Made by a program: the position numbers and the translations under genes. From an uncultured Solimonas sp. (lineage in GTDB: Bacteria; Pseudomonadota; Gammaproteobacteria; Nevskiales; Nevskiaceae), in the NCBI GenBank assembly GCA_946478985.1, contig CAMLDZ010000002.1, positions 13,452 to 77,451 of the forward strand: 64,000 nucleotides of DNA, read 5' to 3'. Numbering within the stretch: position 1 is the stretch's first letter; each line of letters opens with the position of its first letter. Under the pieces are notes generated by a model. That model had not been told where the DNA came from, did not search any database, and saw nothing but the letters and a program-made list of their open reading frames with translations. Positions 18,983 through 26,463 of the stretch are shown in pieces.

Positions 18983-19957
18983 TCACACGCCGTGCAGCAG
19001 CAACACCGCGAAGCGATGCTCGCGATCGGTCCACAGCTGGCGCAGGGCCAGCCCGGCCTGCGAGGCGAAGTGCGCGAAGGGTGTCACCGCATATTTGTAG
19101 CTGCGCTCGACCAGCATCGCCTCGCCGGCGCCGAAGTCGATCACCGCCTCGCCCAGGCGCACGCGCTGCGTGCGGCAGCTGACGATATGGGTGTCGATGC
19201 GATGAGCCTGCGGGTCGTAGCGGGCGCGGTGGGCAAAGGCATCCAGATCGAAGTCGGCGCCCAGTTCGCGATTGAAACGCGCCAGCATGTTGAGCGTGAA
19301 GGCGCGCGTGACACCGGCCGCATCGTTGTAGGCGGCCTCCACGGTGGCGATGTCCTTGCGCAGATCCAGGCCCAGCAGCACCGCGCCGCCTTCACCCACC
19401 ACCTGACGCATGCGTCCGAGCAGCCGCAAGGCTTCCGGCGGGTCGAAGTTGCCAAGCGTCGAGCCCGGAAAGAACACCGCACGGCGGCGATGCGGCGGCC
19501 AGTCGCGATGATCGCCGTCGAACTGCGTGAAGTCGGCGCAGCAGGTCTTGATCGCCAGGGCCGGGAAGCGCGCGCGCAGACGCTGCGTGCTGTCCGCCAG
19601 CGCCGCTGCGGAAATCTCCACGGAGATGTAGCCGGCCGGCGCCGGCATTGCCGCCAGCAGGGCGCTGGTTTTTTGCGCGCTGCCGGCGCCGTATTCGATC
19701 AGCAGCACCTCGCGACCGAGCGCCTCGGCGATTTCGCTGCCGTGGGTCTCGAAAATCTGCAGCTCGGCGCGGGTCAGGTAGTACTCCGGCTGTACGCAGA
19801 TCTCCTCGAACAGCTGCGAGCCACGCGCGTCGTAGAACCAGCGCGATGCCAGGCGCTTGGGCGTCGCACGCAGGCCGGCAAGCACCTCGGCGCGCAGGCC
19901 GATGCCGGCCTCGGCGGCAGCGGTGGCGGCGCGCGGCCGCGAGGCGGGCGGGCTCAT
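18983..19957 (-). CDS. egtD: L-histidine N-alpha-methyltransferase EgtD
   Basis: A 324-residue SAM-dependent enzyme that trimethylates histidine to hercynine, the first step of ergothioneine synthesis. Typical features: SRWFYDARGSQLFEEIC and PEYYLTR near residues 38-63, the SAM motif LIEYGAGSAQKT at about 87-97, FFPGSTLGNFDP, and the closing YAVTPFAHFA. ATG 19957 overlaps the egtB stop (ATGA), so the two are translationally coupled. No egtA, egtC or egtE is adjacent. Confidence 0.94.
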   Translation of the reverse strand: MSPPASRPRAATAAAEAGIGLRAEVLAGLRATPKRLASRWFYDARGSQLFEEICVQPEYYLTRAELQIFETHGSEIAEALGREVLLIEYGAGSAQKTSALLAAMPAPAGYISVEISAAALADSTQRLRARFPALAIKTCCADFTQFDGDHRDWPPHRRRAVFFPGSTLGNFDPPEALRLLGRMRQVVGEGGAVLLGLDLRKDIATVEAAYNDAAGVTRAFTLNMLARFNRELGADFDLDAFAHRARYDPQAHRIDTHIVSCRTQRVRLGEAVIDFGAGEAMLVERSYKYAVTPFAHFASQAGLALRQLWTDREHRFAVLLLHGV

Positions 19958-21207
19958 GCGTCTTTTGCCAGGCGGATACCGCTGAACAACCAGCGCTCGC
20001 CCGGATGGAAGAAGTTGCGGTAGCTGGCGCGCAGGTGGCCAGCCGGCGTCACGCAGGCGCCGCCGCGCAGCACCTGCTGGCCGCACATGAACTTGCCGTT
20101 GTACTCGCCCAGGCTGCCGTCCAGCGGGCGAAAGCCCGGATACGGCGAGTACGCGCTGGCCGTCCATTCCCAGCAGTCGCCGAACATCTGCTGCAGGCCT
20201 TCGCCCTGTGCCGGTAGCGGCTGGTAGCAGCGGCGATCGGCGAAGTGCCCGTCCTGCGGGTTCAGCCGCGCGGCGGCGCTTTCCCATTCCGCCTCCGTCG
20301 GCAGCCGCGCGCCGGCCCAGCGGGCGAAGGCATCGGCCTCGTAGAAGCTGATATGGCAGACCGGGGCGTGGCCGACGATGTCGACGCGGCCATGCAGCGT
20401 GAACTGTGATTGCAGGTCCTCGTCCCAGTACAACGGACGCTGCCACTGCTGCGTGCACGCCATCGCCCAGCCGTCGGACAGCCACAGCTGCGGGTCCTGG
20501 TAGCCGCCGTCATTGATGAAGGCGCGGTATTCGTCATTGCTGATCAGGCGATTGGCCAGACGATGCGGCCTCAGCAGGCTGGCATGCCGCGGCCGCTCGT
20601 TGTCGAAGGCAAAGCCGCTGTCGCCGGCGCCGATCTCGACACTGCCGCTGCGGCCATCGAGATAGTGCAGCGGCGGCGCAACACCTCGCGGCAGGCGATG
20701 TGGCGGCCGGTACACCGGTCGCAGGGGATTGCACGAGAACAGGTGCAGCAGGTCCATCAGCATCAGCTCCTGATGCTGCTGTTCGTGCTGCAGGCCCAGG
20801 GTGATCAGAGCGTCGAGCGCGCCGCTGCTGTCGCGATCGATGGCCGCGGCAACCGCTTCGTCGATCTCGCGGCGGTAGGCGAGCACTTCGCTCAGCGTCG
20901 GGCGCGACAGCAAGCCGCGCTGCGCGCGCGCATGCATCGGCCCCACGCTCTGATAGTAGGAGTTGAACAGGAAGGACCAGCCGGCCCGGCGCGGCGTCTC
21001 GCGCGGATCGGCGCTCAGCACGAACTGTTCGAAGAACCAGCTGGTATGGGCCAGATGCCATTTCAGCGGGCTCGCATTGGGCATCGACTGCAGGGCGCAG
21101 TCTTCGGCCTCCAGGCCTTCGATCAGCGCGACGGTCTGTGCGCGGGCGGCCATGAACTGCTCGGCCCGCGTCAGCGCTGCGGGCCGTACTTTCATCAGCG
21201 CCGACAT
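19954..21207 (-). CDS. egtB: Ergothioneine biosynthesis sulfoxide synthase EgtB
   Basis: A 417-residue non-haem iron enzyme that joins hercynine to a thiol donor in an oxygen-dependent reaction. The N-terminal DinB-like domain carries the iron ligands: HLAHT at 51-55 and HEQQHQE at 141-147. The C-terminal formylglycine-generating-enzyme-like domain shows RLPTEAEWESAA, QMFGDCWEWTASAY, VLRGGAC and RASYRNFFHP. Whether it uses gamma-glutamylcysteine or cysteine cannot be settled by eye. It sits two bases after a small unknown gene and overlaps egtD. Confidence 0.95.
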   Translation of the reverse strand: MSALMKVRPAALTRAEQFMAARAQTVALIEGLEAEDCALQSMPNASPLKWHLAHTSWFFEQFVLSADPRETPRRAGWSFLFNSYYQSVGPMHARAQRGLLSRPTLSEVLAYRREIDEAVAAAIDRDSSGALDALITLGLQHEQQHQELMLMDLLHLFSCNPLRPVYRPPHRLPRGVAPPLHYLDGRSGSVEIGAGDSGFAFDNERPRHASLLRPHRLANRLISNDEYRAFINDGGYQDPQLWLSDGWAMACTQQWQRPLYWDEDLQSQFTLHGRVDIVGHAPVCHISFYEADAFARWAGARLPTEAEWESAAARLNPQDGHFADRRCYQPLPAQGEGLQQMFGDCWEWTASAYSPYPGFRPLDGSLGEYNGKFMCGQQVLRGGACVTPAGHLRASYRNFFHPGERWLFSGIRLAKDA

Positions 21208-21209
21208 GT

Positions 21210-21467
21210 TCAGCTCGCGCTGCGGCTGCGCTTGCCCGGCGTCCTCCTGCGTCGCGACGGTGCCGGCTTCAAGGCGTCGCGCGCCTGAGCGTCGACGGGC
21301 GCGCGATCGTACCGGGCCAGATAGGCATCTAGGTCGCCCACCAGCCTGGTCAATTGCTCGAGCGCGAAATGCAGCTCGTGCACGCCTTCACGCAGCACCT
21401 GCCAGGATTCGGTCGGCCGCCTGGCGGCACCGACCAGCTTGTTCATTGCCGATCTGAGTTTGCGCAT
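21210..21467 (-). CDS. Small basic hypothetical protein upstream of egtB
   Basis: An 85-residue protein with a good ribosome site (GGAAGGGG) before ATG 21467. The middle (SWQVLREGVHELHFALEQLTRL) looks like an amphipathic helix; the C-terminal tail is Arg/Ser/Lys-rich. No family recognised. Its stop is two bases before the egtB start, so it is probably the first gene of the egtBD transcript, although no link to ergothioneine chemistry can be seen. Confidence 0.55.
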   Translation of the reverse strand: MRKLRSAMNKLVGAARRPTESWQVLREGVHELHFALEQLTRLVGDLDAYLARYDRAPVDAQARDALKPAPSRRRRTPGKRSRSAS

Positions 21468-21527
21468 GGTCCCCTTCCGTGGTTCTGATCTCACGCGAGA
21501 GCCGACCATCGCGCTGTGCAGGTGAAC

Positions 21528-22534
21528 TCAGGGTGAACGTGCCGTCTGCGCACGCTCGTCGCTGCGGCGCGCCTTGCGCGTGCGCGCGCCCGACGCGGCG
21601 CGCGTCGTCATCCGGGTGTAGACGCTGAGCTCGCGCGTGCGTGTGCCGGTCTGGCCGCTGCGCACGCGACCATCGCGCTGCGGCGCGTCGAGACTGTTAT
21701 GGCTGCGGTCCTGCGGCGGCTGCTGGCTGCGCTGGCTGTCGAACAGGCGGCGCAGCACGCGGTCGGCGAGGGCGGGCGCCAAACGGCCGATGGTCGACAT
21801 CGCCGCTGCGGCGCTGCCGACGAAGATATCGCGTTTGGGGTGCTCTGCCGCCGACAGGATCGCGTCGGCCACCGCCTCGGGCGCGTACAACGGCGCCGGC
21901 AGACTGGGCTCGGTGTCCAGATAATTCTTGGCGTGTTCGACATACATCGTGTCGATCGCCGCGGGCTTGATCAGCGTCACCGATACCGGCAGGCGATCGT
22001 GTTCGATCTCCAGCCGCAACGCGTCGGTGAATCCCCGGACGGCGTGCTTGGACGCCGAATACATGCCTTGCAGCGGTGCCGCGATGTCGGACAGCTCGCT
22101 GCCGACATTGATCAGCGCGCCGCCGCCATCGCGCAGCAGGCTGAGCGCCGTCAGGGAGCCGTGCACGGTGCCGCAGAAATTGGTATCGAACAGCTTGCGC
22201 TGCTCTTCCAGCGGCACCTCTTCGAGCTTGCCGAAGATCGACACCCCCGCGTTGTTGACCCAGGTGTCGATATGGCCGAAGTGTCGATGGCATCCTGCGC
22301 CGCCGACTGCAGCTGATCGAGCCGGCCGACGTCGGCGACGATCGCCAGCGCCGCAGCGCCGCGCAGCAGCAGCTCCTTCTCGATCTGCTGGAGTGCGGTA
22401 CGGTTGCGGGCGATCAGTACGACGCGCGCTCCGGCTTCGGCGGCCAGACGCGCCGTGGCAAGACCGATGCCGCTGCTGGCGCCGGTGATGACGATGGTCT
22501 GCTGGGCGAGCTTCTTGAGTGTGGGCTTCTGCAT
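21528..22534 (-). pseudogene. Short-chain dehydrogenase/reductase with a frameshift
   Basis: Two minus-strand frames together make one SDR. The first, from ATG 22534 (CAGGAG upstream), holds the NAD(P)-binding start TIVITGASSGIGLATARLA, then VVLIARN and AIVADVGRL. At about 22281-22283 one base appears to be missing, and the rest continues in the next frame with FGHIDTWVNNAGVS, the catalytic MYSASKHAV (Tyr-X3-Lys) and VTLIKPAAIDT. The C-terminus is an Arg-rich tail of about 50 residues, unusual for the family. Joined, the product would be about 335 residues. Everything except the single shift looks intact, so a sequencing error or a very recent mutation are both possible. Confidence 0.8.
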
Positions 22535-22641
22535 GTTTTCTCCTGCGATGTAAGGGCGCCTGGAATGGGCGCCTCGACCCGCAAACGCACGGGCACCGCG
22601 CTTGCGCCGCAAGCAGCAGACCCGACACCGTGAGGAGCAAG

Positions 22642-22929
22642 ATGGCCATCACCCGAATCGCGATCCACCTGCCGGTGCATCGCGAGCGCGCGTTGCAGAT
22701 CGAAAGCCGGAGCCGCGAAGCCGAACGCGCCTACGACCACAACATTGGCGGCTACATCGAGTTTCTGCGCGAACAGGCGCGCCTCGCCGGCTTCGACCTC
22801 GATACGGACCCGCTGGCATCAGGCGCCGTGTTCAGCATCCACGAGCTCAACCACGCACAGAAGAAAGCCGCGCACGACTGGCTGGAGCAGCAACCGGACA
22901 TCTGGAACTGGATGCCCAGCGCGAACTAG
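22642..22929 (+). CDS. Hypothetical protein, 95 residues
   Basis: Starts at ATG 22642, well supported by TGAGGAG seven bases upstream. The sequence is mixed charged helix (HRERALQIESRSREAERAY) and ends with a Trp-rich WNWMPSAN tail. No signal peptide, membrane segment or known domain is recognised. It is followed by a strong bidirectional terminator. Confidence 0.6.
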   Translation: MAITRIAIHLPVHRERALQIESRSREAERAYDHNIGGYIEFLREQARLAGFDLDTDPLASGAVFSIHELNHAQKKAAHDWLEQQPDIWNWMPSAN

Positions 22930-22985
22930 GGCCTGTTGACGCCATGGCCCGCGCGCCGCTTCGCCATTGCTGGTGAAGATCATGC

Positions 22986-23016
22986 AAAAAAGCCTCCCGT
23001 TCCCGGGAGGCTTTTT
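22986..23016. terminator. Bidirectional intrinsic terminator
   Basis: GCCTCCCG (22992-22999) pairs with CGGGAGGC (23004-23011) around a 4-base loop, flanked by six A on the left and five T on the right. It can therefore terminate the plus-strand gene ending at 22929 and the minus-strand gene ending at 23068. Confidence 0.9.
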
Positions 23017-23067
23017 GATTTGCATGGATGTCGCTGGGCTGATCGAGCGCTGCAGCGGCGTCGGGCC

Positions 23068-23298
23068 TCACTCGTCGGAGTGCGCACGGCTGCTGCCGCC
23101 GCCAGGCCGCTCGATGCGTTGGGGTTGTGCGGCCTGCGCTTTATGGCCGTGGCCGCCGCTGCCTTTGAATGCGGGATGCTGCTCGCCTTCGGCGGCATCT
23201 GTCGCGAGATTGCGTCTGCTGATATCGGCATTGGCGTCGAGGCGACGTTCGATCTCGACCTTGCGCGCGCCCGCGCCGCGATGCTGTTCCTGCGCCAT
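23068..23298 (-). CDS. Small hydrophilic hypothetical protein
   Basis: A 76-residue protein with an excellent ribosome site (AGGAGG, seven bases before ATG 23298). It is strongly hydrophilic and Gly/His/Glu/Arg-rich (KGSGGHGHK, RPGGGSSRAHSDE) with one short helix, and looks disordered, in the manner of small stress-induced proteins. No family recognised. It shares the bidirectional terminator with the facing gene. Confidence 0.6.
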   Translation of the reverse strand: MAQEQHRGAGARKVEIERRLDANADISRRNLATDAAEGEQHPAFKGSGGHGHKAQAAQPQRIERPGGGSSRAHSDE

Positions 23299-23374
23299 CG
23301 TTATCCTCCTTTCCGTAAGTGGACGCTCCGCAGGCATTCCCCGTTCGCCGGAGCGCACTGGAAGTCCGCAATGC

Positions 23375-23406
23375 GGCTGCCCGGCTGCCCGGCTGCCCGG
23401 CTGCGC
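23375..23406. repeat. Short 8-bp tandem repeat (GGCTGCCC x3-4)
   Basis: Three perfect copies of GGCTGCCC followed by GGCTGCGC, in the gap between a small minus-strand gene and the hdeD-like gene. Probably a slippage-prone tract; no function seen. Confidence 0.6.
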
Positions 23407-23474
23407 GGGCGTGCAAGCCTCAGCGGGCGCGCCGCTTGCTCCCGTGTCCGTGTCTCCACTGAGCAGAGCGCACG

Positions 23475-24050
23475 ATGACGCAGAGCCCGACGCAGCCCGC
23501 AGCACCGATCTCCATCTCGGCGTCACGCCACGACAGGATCTGGGGCGGCGTGCTCCTGCTGGCCGGCATCGCTGCGCTTTGCCTGCCGTTCGCGGCCGGA
23601 CTGGGGGTGACGATGCTGAGCGGCTGGCTGCTGGGCATCGCGGGCGTCGTGCAGGGCTTTGCGGCCTGGTCGAACCGGCGGCGCGGCGCGGCGATCTGGC
23701 AGGTGCTGCTGGGCCTGCTGTATGTCGCCGCCGCCGTCTGGCTGCTGCGGGAGCCGGTCAGCAGTCTTGCATCGCTGACTTTGGTGATCGCTGCGCTGCT
23801 GATCGCCGAGTCGATCTGGCAGTTGCTCTGGTGGTGGCGCCTGCGACATCGAACCGGCGCCTGGATTCTGCTTTGCAGCGCGTTGCTGTCGTTGCTGCTC
23901 GGCGGCGCCATCGTCGCCAGCTGGCCTTTCAGTGCGATCTGGGTGGTCGGGACCCTGCTTGGCATTGGCCTGATTCTCGCCGGCATCAGCCGCCTGCTGC
24001 ACTGGCGGCTGGGGCAGTCGCCGGTGCCGATCGCCGCACCCCTGCCATAG
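23475..24050 (+). CDS. HdeD-family (DUF308) membrane protein
   Basis: A 191-residue inner-membrane protein with six hydrophobic helices in three similar pairs (for example IWGGVLLLAGIAALCLPF, GWLLGIAGVVQGFAAW, WQVLLGLLYVAAAVWLL), the pattern of the HdeD/DUF308 family. E. coli HdeD contributes to acid resistance at high cell density; the biochemical activity is unknown. The closing Pro-rich tail (SPVPIAAPLP) is divergent. Neighbours are small stress-flavoured genes. Confidence 0.82.
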   Translation: MTQSPTQPAAPISISASRHDRIWGGVLLLAGIAALCLPFAAGLGVTMLSGWLLGIAGVVQGFAAWSNRRRGAAIWQVLLGLLYVAAAVWLLREPVSSLASLTLVIAALLIAESIWQLLWWWRLRHRTGAWILLCSALLSLLLGGAIVASWPFSAIWVVGTLLGIGLILAGISRLLHWRLGQSPVPIAAPLP

Positions 24051-24059
24051 CCTGCCGCG

Positions 24060-24452
24060 CTAATGCCGCGCGGCGCGATGCGCCTGCGTCTGCGCGCGAT
24101 GCATTTCAAGGCGCACCAGCACGATGTCGTGCAGATGCGGCATCGCGCCGGCCTGCAGGATCTCCTCCACCGAATCGAAGCGCTGCGCCTGGCGCGCGGC
24201 ACGCAGTTCGGCGGCCTCGATATAGGCGCGCACGCGATCCAGATACTCCGCCTCGCGTTGCGATTCACTGATGCCGCCGCGCAGACGCTGCAGGGTTTCG
24301 CGATAGATCTCCGGGCGGCGCTGGCGCATCCGCCAGGTGAGGTAGCGTCCGGTCGCACCGCTGGCGCGGCGCGGGGCTTTCTCGACGTGCTCGATGTAGC
24401 GGCGGATCGCCAGCCACAGCGAGTGCGCGTCCATGTCGGCTCGAAGCTCCAT
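24060..24452 (-). CDS. Hypothetical helical protein, 130 residues
   Basis: A frame starting at ATG 24452 with a weak ribosome site; charged helical sequence throughout (YRETLQRLRGGISESQREAEYLDRVRAYI is the core, around residues 49-77), no signal peptide or membrane helix, and a His/Ala/Arg-rich end. No family recognised. The opposite strand is also open but gives a less protein-like composition. It converges on the HdeD-like gene. Confidence 0.5.
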   Translation of the reverse strand: MELRADMDAHSLWLAIRRYIEHVEKAPRRASGATGRYLTWRMRQRRPEIYRETLQRLRGGISESQREAEYLDRVRAYIEAAELRAARQAQRFDSVEEILQAGAMPHLHDIVLVRLEMHRAQTQAHRAARH

Positions 24453-24560
24453 ATCGTTTCCGAAGAAGAGGTCCGCAGGCTTGGACAACGTCGCGCGCGA
24501 TTTTGCTCCATGAGGGAATGAGGCCTGCTGCGCTGGCAGTGCATGCCAACGGAGCCGAAC

Positions 24561-24836
24561 ATGGCCACTCTCACTGCAGGAACCTACCGACGTCAGGACG
24601 GCAGCAATCCCGACACGCTGCGCGACGAGATCGATCGACGCGCGCCGCCGCGCGACAGCGGCCCCACCACCGCAGACCCCGCCGGGCTCGAAGCGCCGCA
24701 CGCCGCGACGCAGGCCGCTGCAGCGACGATGCGGCTACCGGCGTCGCCGCGCCCCTCGCTGCGTCTCTGGCTCGTGCCGCTGGCGCTGCTGCTCGCCTTG
24801 CTCGTCATGCTGTTCTGGATCGCGCCACCGCCATAG
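24561..24836 (+). CDS. Small single-pass membrane protein
   Basis: A 91-residue protein from ATG 24561 (CGGAG seven bases upstream; ATG 24543 is an alternative). The first 70 residues are polar and disordered-looking; one membrane helix at the C-terminus (WLVPLALLLALLVMLFWI) would make it tail-anchored. No family recognised. Confidence 0.5.
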   Translation: MATLTAGTYRRQDGSNPDTLRDEIDRRAPPRDSGPTTADPAGLEAPHAATQAAAATMRLPASPRPSLRLWLVPLALLLALLVMLFWIAPPP

Positions 24837-25015
24837 CGTTAACAGGCCCTGGCGACGCAGGCTGACGATGTTCATCCCACGCAGCGCTCCCCAGGCGCGC
24901 CCGGAAAGCGTATCGTCTGCGCGGTCCGCGGCCGGCCGGCGTCATCAGGCGCCTGCACCTGACGTCCGCGTCACTCGACGACGAAGCACCTGCAGAGTGC
25001 TCGATGGAGGAGAGG

Positions 25016-25483
25016 ATGAAGAAAGACCTGGTGGTGTTCTATTCGCGCTCCGGAGCGACGCGACAGCTGGCGGAAACGCTGGCGGCCGCGCTCGACGCCG
25101 ATCTCGACGAAATCCGCGAAGGCCGCAGCCGCAAGGGCTGGCAAGGCTTTCTGCGCAGCACCTGGGATGGCTTCAGCGAACGCGAGACGCCGATCGTCGC
25201 CACGCGCCGTTCGCCGCGCAAATATCAGCGCGTCATCGTCGGCAGTCCGGTGTGGGCCACGCATGTCGCCAGTCCGGTGCGCAGCTATCTGTCGGAGCAC
25301 GGCAGCGGCCTGCAGAAGACGGCGTTCTTCTGCACCTACGGCCTCAGCTGCGGCCAGGCGTTCGAGGAAATGACGGCGCTGACGCGGCGCGAGCCGGTGG
25401 CGACGCTGGCGCTGAACGCGCACGGTGGTATCGACCTGCACAGCCCCAAGCTCACCGACTTCGTCGCGCAGCTGCAGCGCTGA
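25016..25483 (+). CDS. Flavodoxin-like protein
   Basis: A 155-residue FMN-type flavodoxin fold. The phosphate-binding loop is FYSRSGATRQLAETLA near the N-terminus; YQRVIVGSPVWATHVASPV is the second FMN-contacting strand, and KTAFFCTYGLS the third. The start is set by GGAGGAGAGG just before ATG 25016. Such stand-alone proteins move electrons or protect menadione/haem chemistry, but the partner here is unknown. Confidence 0.82.
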   Translation: MKKDLVVFYSRSGATRQLAETLAAALDADLDEIREGRSRKGWQGFLRSTWDGFSERETPIVATRRSPRKYQRVIVGSPVWATHVASPVRSYLSEHGSGLQKTAFFCTYGLSCGQAFEEMTALTRREPVATLALNAHGGIDLHSPKLTDFVAQLQR

Positions 25484-25616
25484 AGCGGTCTGCGGGTTCC
25501 GGGAGCGAGGTGACGATCGCGCCGGGCCGCGCGGGCGCTGCTGGTGGCTGCACTCCGACTTGGCTCACCATGGCGACGAACTGCGGGTCCGTCGCCTACA
25601 TCCGTCACAAGAACCC

Positions 25617-26315
25617 ATGAAGTCCGATTCGCATCGCGAGAAACATCGTCGCCATCACGCGGGCTGGCTGCGTGCCGCCGTGCTCGGTGCCAATGACGGC
25701 ATCGTCTCGACGGCCAGCCTGATCGTCGGCGTCGCCGCCGCCGATGCCTCGACCGGCGCCGTGCTGGTCGCCGGCATTGCCGCGCTGGTGGCCGGCGCCA
25801 TGTCGATGGCGGCCGGCGAGTACGTGTCGGTCAGCTCGCAGGCCGACGGCGAACGCGCCGATCTGGAACTCGAGCGTCGCGAGCTGGACAGCGATCCGGC
25901 GTACGAACTCGACGAGCTGACCAGCATCTACGTCGGCCGCGGCGTGGAGCCGGCGCTGGCGCGCGAGGTGGCGCAGCAGATGATGGCCAGGGACGCGCTG
26001 GGCACCCATGGCCGCGATGAACTCGGCATCACCGACGAAACGGCGGCGCGACCCTTGCAGGCGGCCGGTGCCTCGGCATTGAGCTTTGCCGCCGGTGCGA
26101 GCTTGCCGCTCGCCGTCGTCGCCGCCAGCCCGGCTTCGGCGCTGAGCACGATCGTCGTCGCCAGCTCGCTGCTGAGCCTGGCCTTGCTCGGCGCGCTGGC
26201 GGCGCGCGTGGGCGGTGCGCCGGTCGGGCCGGCGGCGCTGCGCGTCACCGTCTGGGGCGCGGCGGCGATGGCGCTGACCGGCCTGATCGGCTCCCTGAGC
26301 GGTGGCCTGCTGTAG
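25617..26315 (+). CDS. VIT1/CCC1-family iron/manganese transporter
   Basis: A 232-residue membrane protein with the VIT signature at the N-terminus: WLRAAVLGANDGIVSTASL, then MSMAAGEYVSVSSQ. A charged cytoplasmic loop (ADLELERRELDSDP onward, about 80-135) corresponds to the metal-binding domain, and three helices close the protein. VIT/CCC1 proteins move Fe2+ or Mn2+ out of the cytosol by proton antiport. ATG 25617 has only a poor ribosome site. It precedes the sigma-54 controlled efflux locus, whose upstream activator site begins right after its stop codon. Confidence 0.9.
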   Translation: MKSDSHREKHRRHHAGWLRAAVLGANDGIVSTASLIVGVAAADASTGAVLVAGIAALVAGAMSMAAGEYVSVSSQADGERADLELERRELDSDPAYELDELTSIYVGRGVEPALAREVAQQMMARDALGTHGRDELGITDETAARPLQAAGASALSFAAGASLPLAVVAASPASALSTIVVASSLLSLALLGALAARVGGAPVGPAALRVTVWGAAAMALTGLIGSLSGGLL

Positions 26316-26316
26316 C

Positions 26317-26349
26317 TGTCCGGACTGTCCGCGCAGCTGTTCGCGGACA
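26317..26349 (+). promoter_or_regulatory. Probable upstream activating sequence for the TolC-like gene
   Basis: TGTCCG at 26317 is followed by an inverted repeat TGTCCGCG (26326-26333) / CGCGGACA (26342-26349) with an 8-base spacer. It lies 67 bases above the sigma-54 promoter, the normal distance for an NtrC-type enhancer site, and the same half-site recurs at 27849-27891. Confidence 0.7.
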
Positions 26350-26415
26350 CCGTGGCGAGCCTTTCCCGAAGATGTAAATCAAATAAAATCATGATGATGG
26401 GATCGTAAAAGCGCC

Positions 26416-26430
26416 TGGCACGGGCGCTGC
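26416..26430 (+). promoter_or_regulatory. Sigma-54 (-24/-12) promoter of the TolC-like gene
   Basis: TGGCACGGGCGCTGC fits the sigma-54 consensus TGGCAC-N5-TTGC, with the invariant GG (26417-26418) and GC (26429-26430) separated by exactly 10 bases. The ATG of the outer-membrane gene is 33 bases downstream. An AT-rich stretch (26374-26392) that could bend lies between it and the activator sites. Confidence 0.78.
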
Positions 26431-26463
26431 GTTGATGCCCTGCAAACCAGCAGGGGAATGACG

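Noticed and set aside
23375..23406. Tandem GGCTGCCC copies considered as a CRISPR-like or regulatory array
   Set aside because: Only about four contiguous 8-bp units without spacers; best seen as a slippage tract.
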